Assembly: GCA_902761645.1 (NCBI GenBank)
Contig: CACWLF010000014.1
Span: 1-34,565, forward strand
DNA length: 34,565 bases
Reading direction: 5' to 3'
From: an uncultured Aeromonadales bacterium
Lineage (GTDB): Bacteria > Pseudomonadota > Gammaproteobacteria > Enterobacterales > Succinivibrionaceae
The notes below the pieces were generated by a model, which did no database searches, was not told the origin of the DNA, and saw only the letters and a list, made by a program, of their open reading frames with translations. Below, in pieces: positions 19,092-26,701 of this stretch. A program made the translations under genes and the position numbers. Position 1 is the first letter of the stretch. The number at the start of each line of letters is the position of its first letter.

Positions 19092-19700
19092 CTGTGAAAG
19101 TTTATTCAATAAATATTTTTAATTCATGACAAAAAAAAGCAAATAAAAATCTGCATTATCCCGAATGAAATTCAAACCTACCAAAATTTAATAAATGTTC
19201 TCTTCCTTTTGAAAAACATGATGTTTACAAAAATGTTATTTAAACATCTGCAGAAATTTATATTATTGAAAGTATTGATAAAAATAATAAAAAAAACGAG
19301 ATGTTGTGCTTTTTTCTGAACTAATTGGTGTTACTTAGGTGTTTGTAATTATTGAAAAAATCAAAGAAACATGAACTTATGAAAAGAAATAAGCCATACA
19401 AGGATAATTAATTGGTGTCGTTTTGGTGCTGTTTTTTTTCAGTAATTTTTTATTTGCTTTTTTTATAATTAAATCAATTAATTAGCAGATATTGCGGATT
19501 TAACGAAGTTCACATAATACAAAATACGATTGAAGCAGGTATTTTATTATCCAGAAAAAAGTGATAATATTGAGCGCAAATGAAATTTTTACACCGAGTA
19601 AATCATGATTCACAATACAGATGCTTAAATATCATCTACATAAAACACAAAGCTGATTTTTAGTTCCATTCTGACTTCATACTGAATTTTCATCAGAGGA
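19092..19700. promoter_or_regulatory. AT-rich intergenic region, probable capsule operon control region
   Basis: About 600 bases without a credible gene on either strand, and strikingly AT-rich. It lies upstream of the wecB-like gene (minus) and downstream of a membrane-protein gene, so the capsule promoter should be here. Two copies of TAATTGGTGT followed six bases later by GGTG occur at 19322-19341 and 19409-19428, 87 bases apart. An interrupted palindrome (AAAATAC, 11 bases, GTATTTT) lies at 19521-19545. I saw no RfaH ops element (GGCGGTAGCGT) on the transcribed strand. Several AT-rich -10-like sequences exist and I cannot choose among them. Confidence 0.5.
19322..19428. repeat. Pair of direct repeats TAATTGGTGT-N6-GGTG
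   Basis: The first copy runs from 19322 (TAATTGGTGT TACTTA GGTG) and the second from 19409 (TAATTGGTGT CGTTTT GGTG). Fourteen defined positions are identical across a six-base variable spacer, and the copies are 87 bases apart on the same strand. Both lie upstream of the capsule operon. This is the pattern expected of a repeated regulator-binding site, but no known regulator is recognised and chance in AT-rich DNA is possible. Confidence 0.4.
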
Positions 19701-20558
19701 TCAGAAATGTTTACTGCCGTCTTTTCTGACAAGCACTTCGACAAAATAGGAATTGTTATACAGTTTTTTTTCATCGCACATGTAGATTCTGAAAACATAT
19801 TTGCCGTTATCGACATACGATTTATCCGGCACCCGATAAGCAGGACCTCTGAATGTTATGTCCGGATAACCTTCTTCCTCCAGTTTGAGAACTGCATAAT
19901 ATCTGACAAATGACGGGTATTCATAATCCGGAACGAAACTTTTTTCAAAATCGCCGGTAGCTCTGACCTCGATATAAAGTCCGTTTCTCTTAAGGTAACC
20001 GAATCTTATGTACCTGTTCAGCAGAAAAACACCGAAACTGATCAGAATCAGATTGGGCAGAATAACACAGATAAAGAAAGAATCGCTGTTATAAATCGAA
20101 TCCCACACGGCATCAAAATTTTTAATGTATGCGACCAGAGCAGTACCGGATCTGCCGTCAGCGTTATAATCAATCTTTTTATATCCGACAAGCAGGCGAT
20201 CTCCGGGTTTTGGAATGTAGGCAAACTGAGTCACTGAGACATGATCGAACTCCGGATTATCTGTTTTAAGTTCTATTTTCGTATAACCGGTGAATTTTTT
20301 TACATCCACTACTTCAGCCTCTGATTCCCCGTAGTTTCCTCCGAAGATTCTTGATCCGATAACCTCATAGAAACTGTTATTGCCGATATGGGTATAGGAA
20401 AGAATGAAATAGAAAGCCAGCAGCAGGCAGATTGCTTTTACAGGAAACAAACGCCGGACATCCGCAGCTCTTCTGAAATCGGTGATTTTTCGTTTACGGA
20501 TCATATCCTTAATATATTGTTCTTTTCCTGAATGTTCGTCTTTCATAATCTGCCGCAT
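19701..20558 (-). CDS. Two-helix membrane protein, paralogue A
   Basis: A 285-residue protein I do not recognise beyond its layout. A basic N-terminus (EQYIKDMIRKRKITDF) leads to a membrane helix at about 40-58, an approximately 100-residue domain containing a beta-rich PKPGDRLLVGYKKIDYN stretch, a second helix near 165-188, and a C-terminal domain of about 95 residues. The GDxxxVGYK-type stretch between two helices recalls DUF3592-like proteins, but this is tentative. It is clearly related to the genes at 20597-21442 and 22106-22984 (shared RKR-x2-x2-F start, RYIRFxYLK after helix 2, and FRGP near the end). An alternative start is the ATG at 20546. Function unknown. Confidence 0.75.
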   Translation of the reverse strand: MRQIMKDEHSGKEQYIKDMIRKRKITDFRRAADVRRLFPVKAICLLLAFYFILSYTHIGNNSFYEVIGSRIFGGNYGESEAEVVDVKKFTGYTKIELKTDNPEFDHVSVTQFAYIPKPGDRLLVGYKKIDYNADGRSGTALVAYIKNFDAVWDSIYNSDSFFICVILPNLILISFGVFLLNRYIRFGYLKRNGLYIEVRATGDFEKSFVPDYEYPSFVRYYAVLKLEEEGYPDITFRGPAYRVPDKSYVDNGKYVFRIYMCDEKKLYNNSYFVEVLVRKDGSKHF

Positions 20559-20596
20559 AATCCTTGATAATTAAATCAACTGCTCCTTTTCCGGTG

Positions 20597-21442
20597 CTAA
20601 ATCTCCAAAAATCCTATTTTACGTTCGAATTTCGGAATCAGTTTGATGTAATATTTATTGTTGTTCAGATCGTCAGGGCTCTGCAGGTAAGTTCTGAATA
20701 TAAATTCCGTGTTCATTACTTCGGAAAAATCCGCATTGCGCATATGCGATCCCTGAAATATTATTGCAGGAAATCCGTCCTCCTCCATAATCAGCAGCGG
20801 ACAATACTTGAAATAGCAGCTTTCGGAAATCGACATGTCAAAAACCTTGTCAAACTTATTAATCGATTTGACCTCGACATAAAAATTGTTGACTTCCAGA
20901 AAATGAAAACGGCTGTATTTTCTCCAATAATAAAACGACGTCAGAAAAATAATGACAGTAGGCACGATCAGTGTATAGATGAACGGGGAATAGTTAATCA
21001 GAGCATCACGTACAGCATCCCTGTCATTGATGTATGCCGTAACACACAGGCTTTTATCACACTGATATGTATGTTTTTTGTAGACAATATCAACCTCGTC
21101 TCCTATCTTCGGGACTTTGTATTTATACTGGGTAACAGCAAAATTATCCGGTGCGATTTTACTGTTTTTGAGAATTATTCTTGTTTCAGACGAATCATAT
21201 TCGATATTTACCACCCTGGCACTGGCGGTACCATGGAATTCACTCGGGAAATAATCAACGAAAATGACACTGTTGCCTGACAGGCAGCAATAGACAAGAA
21301 ACAGATAAATAATCATATACAGAGCGATATAATGCCATGGTATCAGTTTGCTTACCTCAATACCTTCGGTAAATTTCGGTATGCCGCGTTTTCTAATCAT
21401 GGATTTAATATAACTCTGCTTCTGCGATAAGTCATAATCCAT
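20597..21442 (-). CDS. Two-helix membrane protein, paralogue B
   Basis: A 281-residue protein with the same plan as its neighbours. The N-terminal motif is QSYIKSMIRKRGIPKF. Helix 1 is around 38-56, followed by an extracytoplasmic-length segment with VPKIGDEVDIVYKK, helix 2 around 155-175, then RKYSRFHFLEVNNFYVEVKS and a C-terminal domain ending in a FIFRTYLQ stretch. It is the most divergent of the three: it has SRFHFLE where the others have IRFxYLK, and FQGS where the others have FRGP. It lies 38 bases upstream of paralogue A in the same direction, so the two are probably co-transcribed. Function unknown. Confidence 0.75.
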   Translation of the reverse strand: MDYDLSQKQSYIKSMIRKRGIPKFTEGIEVSKLIPWHYIALYMIIYLFLVYCCLSGNSVIFVDYFPSEFHGTASARVVNIEYDSSETRIILKNSKIAPDNFAVTQYKYKVPKIGDEVDIVYKKHTYQCDKSLCVTAYINDRDAVRDALINYSPFIYTLIVPTVIIFLTSFYYWRKYSRFHFLEVNNFYVEVKSINKFDKVFDMSISESCYFKYCPLLIMEEDGFPAIIFQGSHMRNADFSEVMNTEFIFRTYLQSPDDLNNNKYYIKLIPKFERKIGFLEI

Positions 21443-22105
21443 AGAAGAACTTCATTCAAAATTTCATCGTAAGTCATCAAACACATCTGCATATGATCTC
21501 ACTTTTCAACGCGTAAACATAAGACATGCAGCACAAGAATGAAAATATTTTAAAAATATATGAATTAATCAGTTGAATTTCTGTAATTCAGAATCAGCAG
21601 AAGAACAGCATATAAAATTATTCCGGTGCAATTTTGTATTCATGCCGTCAGCATGAGCGGATCTTGCATGCGAACCTACGATAAAAGGAACAGCTCATGA
21701 TCACGATGCAGATTACGGATATAAAGCCATCTAAGAATTCCGGCAAATAAAAAGAGATTAAGTATCGTGAACAAAACTGTTTTAAAATGAGGGAAACACG
21801 GCAGATTCAACCCGGGCCGGATGAATCCCATGTGCAACGGCAAAGCTGCAGTTCTGGAACAAAAAAGCACTCTGCGTATAGTAGGTTACTGTAATAAGAT
21901 AAACGAAATAGTAAATGCAGAGCGCTCGGGTTATTTTCTTACATTAATAACCCGACTACAATCAATTATTGAAAAATTTATGCAAAGATATGACCTCAGT
22001 CATTATTTACGGAAAATAATCGGTATGACAACCGGCACCAGTCTTCAAAAAGCCCCCATTGCGCCGAAGTAAATCAGATACGGACTGCGGGCGATGCAGC
22101 AAAAA
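21443..22105. other. Intergenic gap between paralogues B and C
   Basis: About 660 bases with no convincing gene. A minus-strand frame at 21676-21870 (64 residues) has one hydrophobic stretch but no relative or ribosome site that I can identify, and a plus-strand frame at 21821-22072 resembles nothing. The main structure is a pair of adjacent hairpins at 21861-21955, described separately. The rest, 21443-21860 and 21956-22105, shows nothing else I can support. Confidence 0.5.
21861..21955 (-). terminator. Structured RNA element ending in an intrinsic terminator
   Basis: Read on the minus strand, the first hairpin has perfect 10-base arms (TCGGGTTATT and its complement, 21946-21955 with 21926-21935) and a 10-base loop. 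Directly after it, AGCGCTCTGCAT (21926-21915) pairs with ACGCAGAGTGCT (21877-21866). This stem includes one G-U pair, which favours the minus-strand RNA, and is followed at once by six U (21866-21861). A nested TTACT/AGTAA helix closes part of the long loop. It lies downstream of paralogue C, so it is either that transcript's terminator or the 3' end of a small RNA. Confidence 0.6.
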
Positions 22106-22984
22106 TCAATGGCAGGCGCGTACCACAACCCCGTCGTTTCTGATTACCTCAAGAAAATAAACCTGATCCTTCGGATTATGCAGATCTCTCATGTAAATTC
22201 TGTACTTGTACCTGCTGTTATCGGCAAACCTGCGATCCCCCTGAATATTAAAGCAGACAAACGGACCTCGGAAATAAACTGCAGGAAACCCCGGGTCTGC
22301 CATTTCAAGTTCAGCGTAATCCCTGAATAAACAGACATATAAATATTCATATGGCGAGACTACAGTATAGTTCAGTTTGCATTCAAATTTTCCGGTGGCA
22401 GTAACTTCCACATACATATTGTTCTTTTTGAGATAACGGAATCTTATGTATCTCGGCAGAAATATTAATGCGCCTGCAAAAAGAATAATGACTGGAAGAA
22501 CCGCGTTGAACCAGAAAAAATCATCGTTGACTATTGAATCCCATACAGCTGCAGGCTCATAAATACAACCCTTGTAAAATGAACTGCTTCCCTTGAATGT
22601 CACAAAAGCTATGTCCACGGTCTGACCGATTGCTGGCTTATACCTGTTCTGTTCAAACGCTATCGGTTTAAAACCTGGAATTTCCGCAAGTATCCTGATT
22701 TTTTTCCCGAACTGATCTGAACCAATCACGGTGGCGGAAACCTGGTGGTAATCATAATCATCGCTTAAGAATCTGTCAAAAAGGATTTCATATATACCAA
22801 CGGTTAACAAATGAGACCCAAACAGCACAAAACAAAATACCACTACAGGAATCATCGAGCGCCATTGAATAATCCTCGACGCATCAATAAATCTGGTAAA
22901 TTTTCCTACATTGCGTTTACGAATCTCCGCTCTTATATAATTCTGCCTGTCCGACAGATTTTCCGCTGATAAATTTTCTTCCAT
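22106..22984 (-). CDS. Two-helix membrane protein, paralogue C
   Basis: I use the ATG at 22984, which has an AGGGG ribosome site 7 bases upstream, giving 292 residues; an in-frame ATG at 23005 would add seven. The N-terminal motif is QNYIRAEIRKRNVGKF. Helix 1 is near 45-65, a middle segment has KPAIGQTVDIAFV, helix 2 is near 160-182, then PRYIRFRYLKKNNMYVEV, and the C-terminal domain includes YFRGP and YKYRIYMRDL. It is closer to paralogue A than to B. It lies downstream of the protease and chaperone-like genes on the same strand, with a 140-base gap. Function unknown; a membrane sensor or envelope role is only a guess. Confidence 0.75.
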   Translation of the reverse strand: MEENLSAENLSDRQNYIRAEIRKRNVGKFTRFIDASRIIQWRSMIPVVVFCFVLFGSHLLTVGIYEILFDRFLSDDYDYHQVSATVIGSDQFGKKIRILAEIPGFKPIAFEQNRYKPAIGQTVDIAFVTFKGSSSFYKGCIYEPAAVWDSIVNDDFFWFNAVLPVIILFAGALIFLPRYIRFRYLKKNNMYVEVTATGKFECKLNYTVVSPYEYLYVCLFRDYAELEMADPGFPAVYFRGPFVCFNIQGDRRFADNSRYKYRIYMRDLHNPKDQVYFLEVIRNDGVVVRACH

Positions 22985-23124
22985 AAAAGCCCCTGTTTTC
23001 TGCAATTTAGTTATAAATCAAAGCCTGTGCCGGCAGCCGACTGAGGCTGTTTCCCGCAGTTGCTCAGAATGTGCCCAAAACAATATAAACACGGCAGTCA
23101 GAATATGATGTAAAAACCTTGCCG

Positions 23125-23691
23125 TCACTTATGATTCTGATCATAATAGAATTTTTTTTCCATTACTCCGTTAATCTGAACATCGGAAATAGTAAATTTT
23201 CCCCTCGCATCATTAATGAAGGTCGGAAATACCGCCTTTACCGCAGTAGACTTCCGGAGCAGATCTATAAGTTCATACCATTCCGTCAGACTCTCAGCCT
23301 TTATCCCGTAGGAATAGGTATGTTCGTTAAGACTGAAGACGGTCTTGTCCGTCGGATTGCACGGCCCCGTCCTGCAGGTGAAAAGAATATAATCCGTAAG
23401 AAGTCCCTGAATGAATCTGGTTCCGAAAAAATATCCCAGAACTCTGCGGTCGCGGATAATTACGGTTCCGTCAACGGCGATATTGCTTTCAATGAGTTTT
23501 TTCGTGCTGTTCGGCATAACCTGGTTGTCAATAACACTGCCGTCTCTGATATTGATCGGATATACGGTATAGATCTGTCTGCCGATTTTCACATCCCCTG
23601 CCGGCACTGCAGAGCACGCCAGAACCGTAACGGCAATAACCGCAAAAATTTTTTTTATTAAAAACCATGACGATTCAAAATTTTGATACAT
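23125..23691 (-). CDS. Small exported protein, probable partner (chaperone/inhibitor) of the kexin-like protease
   Basis: A 188-residue protein with an N-terminal signal-like segment (about 10-31: WFLIKKIFAVIAVTVLACSA). The mature part has two cysteines in TCRTGPC, which may form a disulfide. A C-terminal ELIDLLRKSTAVKAVFPTF stretch recalls the 'x-V-x-x-V-x-P' end of subtilase propeptides (I9). Its ATG follows the protease stop by a single base, so the two are coupled. In Aeromonas the kexin-like serine protease ASP needs a small external chaperone, ORF2, encoded immediately downstream; this gene has the same position and a similar size. Direct sequence similarity to ORF2 was not established. 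Confidence 0.7.
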   Translation of the reverse strand: MYQNFESSWFLIKKIFAVIAVTVLACSAVPAGDVKIGRQIYTVYPINIRDGSVIDNQVMPNSTKKLIESNIAVDGTVIIRDRRVLGYFFGTRFIQGLLTDYILFTCRTGPCNPTDKTVFSLNEHTYSYGIKAESLTEWYELIDLLRKSTAVKAVFPTFINDARGKFTISDVQINGVMEKKFYYDQNHK

Positions 23692-23692
23692 G

Positions 23693-26407
23693 TTATTTTT
23701 CTCCGCTGACCAGAGGGAACAGTTTCAGTTTTCCCGTCACGGCAATTTCCCGATCTGCAGAACGGTTTCTGCTGACTACAATTTCCTGTTCATCTGAGGA
23801 AAGATTGGTGGATCTTTCACCCTTGGAGGTAATGATTCTGATCTGCCAGTTTCCATTGCCGTCCTCTCCGTAAAAGGCATTTGAGAACAGTTCCCATGGA
23901 TGAGAAGGTTCCACCACATAGGTAACAATTGAACCAAGACTCTTTACAATGCTTTTCGTGCCGGCCGGCGAAATGATTTCAATTTGGACAAAAGTCAGAT
24001 CGCTGTGTCTGCAGCTTTCACTCAGATAATTGTTTTCATAGTAGCTGCCCTTGCGGTAATAGGCGATAACACTGTCGCAGCCGTCATTTCCGTCCATCAG
24101 TTCAGCAAAGATTTCCGGAGAAATCACCAGCGCCACCTGCGATATTTTTCCTTTTTTACCGTTATTGACCGTAGTTATGGTAAGAGCGTCGGCAACATTG
24201 TCAGCCGGTCTGAATTGAAGACTGTCAAGTTTCAGCACAGTCGGATTCATATAAATATCATTGATTTTCTTAAGATTTCCGGCTTTGTATTTTGCGGCGA
24301 TCCGCACAGCCTTTTCAGCGTCAATCAGACCGAATCCGAAAAGATTGCTGAACCTGTAGCCTGCGCCGTTGGTTACCGCCTCATCCTCGATTATGAGATT
24401 TGCACCGTCCTCGAACCAGATATTGTATTTGTCGCTGGTTGCCATATAGGATGCAAGATTGTCATGTGATGACGATTTGATTAAAATATCACGGATATCG
24501 GCCCAGGTAAGTTTCGGATTCACCTGTCTTATTAATGCCGCCACCGCCGATACCATCGGAGTCGCGGCGGATGTTCCGTTCATTTCACTGGTATAGTCGC
24601 CGTTGTAGTTTTCATCCGCAGAACCGTCGCAGAACTCCCTCAGCATCGAATTCTTGGAAAGAAGACTGCAGTATATTCCTGTGGTGCCGTTGGTAAGACC
24701 GGTTAAATCTGTAGTCATGATGCCACGTGAATAATTTATCAGACCGTCTGTGGTATCATTGCGGGTACCTCCGAAGGCTGTTACCAGATTGCTTGCACTG
24801 GCGTTGGAGTAATACGAGTGATGACCGTTGGAATCGCAGGCGGCAATGCCGTTGACAACCGGGAATATTCCCATGGAGGAAATCTGTGAATACTGGCATC
24901 CGACATTGTAAAAGCGGCATGCGGTGTAATAAAATCTGATTTTGCCGGATTCGTGTTCCTTTTCGCGGTACCATGCCGAATAGTAATTTCCTATGGACTG
25001 ATTGATTACAGCATTTTTTTTCAGATATTTCAGAATATATTTTTTTTCATCCCTGTCGGTTTCGTCCATAAAATTATCAATCGAACCCGGCTCGGCACCG
25101 ATGCTGGAACTGAAAATCTGATTTTTTTCAGGCTCCATGTAATAAGGAAACGAATAATTCAGGGCATAAATATCACGGTAATTCGGAATAACCGGGATCA
25201 GCCCGGCATCATAGGCAATGCCGCGGACACCGAGAAAATTACGTGCCTCCGCGCCTATTATTCCCGCAACCCTGGTACCGTGGGAATTGCCGCTGGTAAA
25301 ATCTATCGGATAAAGATAACCGGACAGGTCCCGGGCCTTGCCTTTAATGATTTTATTTACCAGATCCGGATTGTTCGGATCTACTCCTGTATCAAAGACC
25401 ACCACCTCTGTTCCCCTGCCGGTAATGCCCTTTTTCCATACAGGGAGTATATTTAGATCCAGCGACGGTTCTCCTTCGGAACTGTAGCCTCTTCTCGGAA
25501 ACAGACCTTTTTCATAATTGCGGGTACTTACCTCATAGGTGTCAAGACCGTGATTTCTGATATACCACTGCTTGATTGACAGCGGATCGAAACTGAAATA
25601 AACGGTGACACGCACTTCCACTCTGGTTGTTACAAGGTGTTCGTCTGTCTCATAGCGGAAAAGAGTAAAATTGTCCGAAAGCGGAGCTATTCCGTTTTTG
25701 GTCTGAAGTTTTGAGAGATCGTCCATTACATAGGTTAACCGGCGGTCGCTCTCGGTTATGGTGCCGAACTCCGGCGGTTCAAGAATGCCCTGATAGCCGA
25801 CAAAGGTATAGTTGTCGAAATCGAGGTCCGGATCTATGTATATGACTCTTTTAAGACGGAGCACCTTTTCCATCTGATTGGGTGAATCATGCTGCTCAAA
25901 GAAATTGTTGATGAACAGACCGTCAAGATATGAGGCCGAATCAAAATCAACATCGGAATAGATAATGGTTTCACTGTTGTCTTCTTCCGGTTCTCCGTTT
26001 TTTTCATTTTCAGGAGAACCTTCACCGGTACCGCCGGCTGTATCGGACTGTGAAACGGTTCCGGCAGTCTCCGGCTGTTCCGGCGAACCTTCGTGACCGG
26101 TATTTTCGGATTTGTTTTTTTTCTGAAGCTGCGGATTCCCTGTTTCATCCGCAGAACCGTCCGAGTTATTCAGGGTGCCGTCCGGCGCTGAATTATCCTT
26201 AGGCTCCGGTAAACCCTGCAGATCTTCAGAAGTCATTTGCTGCGGTTCCTCCTTCGGTTCATCCGGCACATCCCGGATATGGACCGCCAGAGGCGAATTT
26301 TCCATATACTGAGCATTCTGCGGCTCGTCCGCTCGGACTGAAGAATACGCATTCAGCACCTGCAGTAAACAGACCGTAAACAGTATTTTATTGGAGAAAA
26401 TAGTCAT
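23693..26407 (-). CDS. Secreted kexin-like subtilase (S8) with acidic linker and P-like domain
   Basis: A 904-residue exported protease. A signal peptide (about 1-26) precedes a low-complexity Glu/Pro/Asn/Ser/Asp linker (about 28-150) and a domain of about 170 residues. The kexin-type entry sequence follows (DPLSIKQWYIRNHG, LDLNILPVWKKGITGRG). The catalytic triad is Asp339 (VVFDTGVD), His376 (NSHGTRVAG) and Ser613 (NGTSAATPM). A C-terminal region of about 750-870 ends in FYGEDGNGNWQIRI, typical of proprotein-convertase P domains. It should act in the periplasm, at the surface or outside the cell. It is much longer than Aeromonas ASP (624 residues, from memory), mainly through the acidic linker and the C-terminal part. 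Confidence 0.9.
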   Translation of the reverse strand: MTIFSNKILFTVCLLQVLNAYSSVRADEPQNAQYMENSPLAVHIRDVPDEPKEEPQQMTSEDLQGLPEPKDNSAPDGTLNNSDGSADETGNPQLQKKNKSENTGHEGSPEQPETAGTVSQSDTAGGTGEGSPENEKNGEPEEDNSETIIYSDVDFDSASYLDGLFINNFFEQHDSPNQMEKVLRLKRVIYIDPDLDFDNYTFVGYQGILEPPEFGTITESDRRLTYVMDDLSKLQTKNGIAPLSDNFTLFRYETDEHLVTTRVEVRVTVYFSFDPLSIKQWYIRNHGLDTYEVSTRNYEKGLFPRRGYSSEGEPSLDLNILPVWKKGITGRGTEVVVFDTGVDPNNPDLVNKIIKGKARDLSGYLYPIDFTSGNSHGTRVAGIIGAEARNFLGVRGIAYDAGLIPVIPNYRDIYALNYSFPYYMEPEKNQIFSSSIGAEPGSIDNFMDETDRDEKKYILKYLKKNAVINQSIGNYYSAWYREKEHESGKIRFYYTACRFYNVGCQYSQISSMGIFPVVNGIAACDSNGHHSYYSNASASNLVTAFGGTRNDTTDGLINYSRGIMTTDLTGLTNGTTGIYCSLLSKNSMLREFCDGSADENYNGDYTSEMNGTSAATPMVSAVAALIRQVNPKLTWADIRDILIKSSSHDNLASYMATSDKYNIWFEDGANLIIEDEAVTNGAGYRFSNLFGFGLIDAEKAVRIAAKYKAGNLKKINDIYMNPTVLKLDSLQFRPADNVADALTITTVNNGKKGKISQVALVISPEIFAELMDGNDGCDSVIAYYRKGSYYENNYLSESCRHSDLTFVQIEIISPAGTKSIVKSLGSIVTYVVEPSHPWELFSNAFYGEDGNGNWQIRIITSKGERSTNLSSDEQEIVVSRNRSADREIAVTGKLKLFPLVSGEK

Positions 26408-26701
26408 GGCAGCTTAAAAAAAAAGAACATCAAACAAACTGCACCGATTTTATCATTTTAGCGCTGTAAAATAAATTATTTGTTTCTTTTGTAATCAGAA
26501 TCCGTTCCTTACTGCAACCGCCCGAAACAAATAATTTTCCGGTTTCAGAGATGCAACAGCAATTTGCCATAAACAGATTTGTCTGATTTTCATACCGTGA
26601 TCTCATTTGAAATCAGGAAAATTAAACCAGAGCAAATCTTATGATAAAATCAGAAGCAGTAACGATATTTGTGAATTGCTCTGTTATGTTAAGGATTTAC
26701 C

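Noticed and set aside
19092-19700. RfaH ops/JUMPstart element before the capsule operon
   Set aside because: I looked for GGCGGTAGCGT or a close variant on the minus strand of this gap and found none.
20564-21280. Plus-strand open frame of 238 codons antisense to paralogue B
   Set aside because: It lies entirely opposite a gene with clear paralogues and membrane segments, and its own translation has no recognisable domain.
21676-21870. Short minus-strand membrane ORF or a fourth decayed paralogue
   Set aside because: It has one hydrophobic stretch and an RWLYIRNLHR segment faintly like RYIRFGYLKR, but there is no ribosome site, the match is too weak, and the terminator covers its start.
23060-23124. 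Terminator between the chaperone-like gene and paralogue C
   Set aside because: Only a 6-base ACGGCA/TGCCGT pairing with a long loop and no U-run is present, too weak to call.
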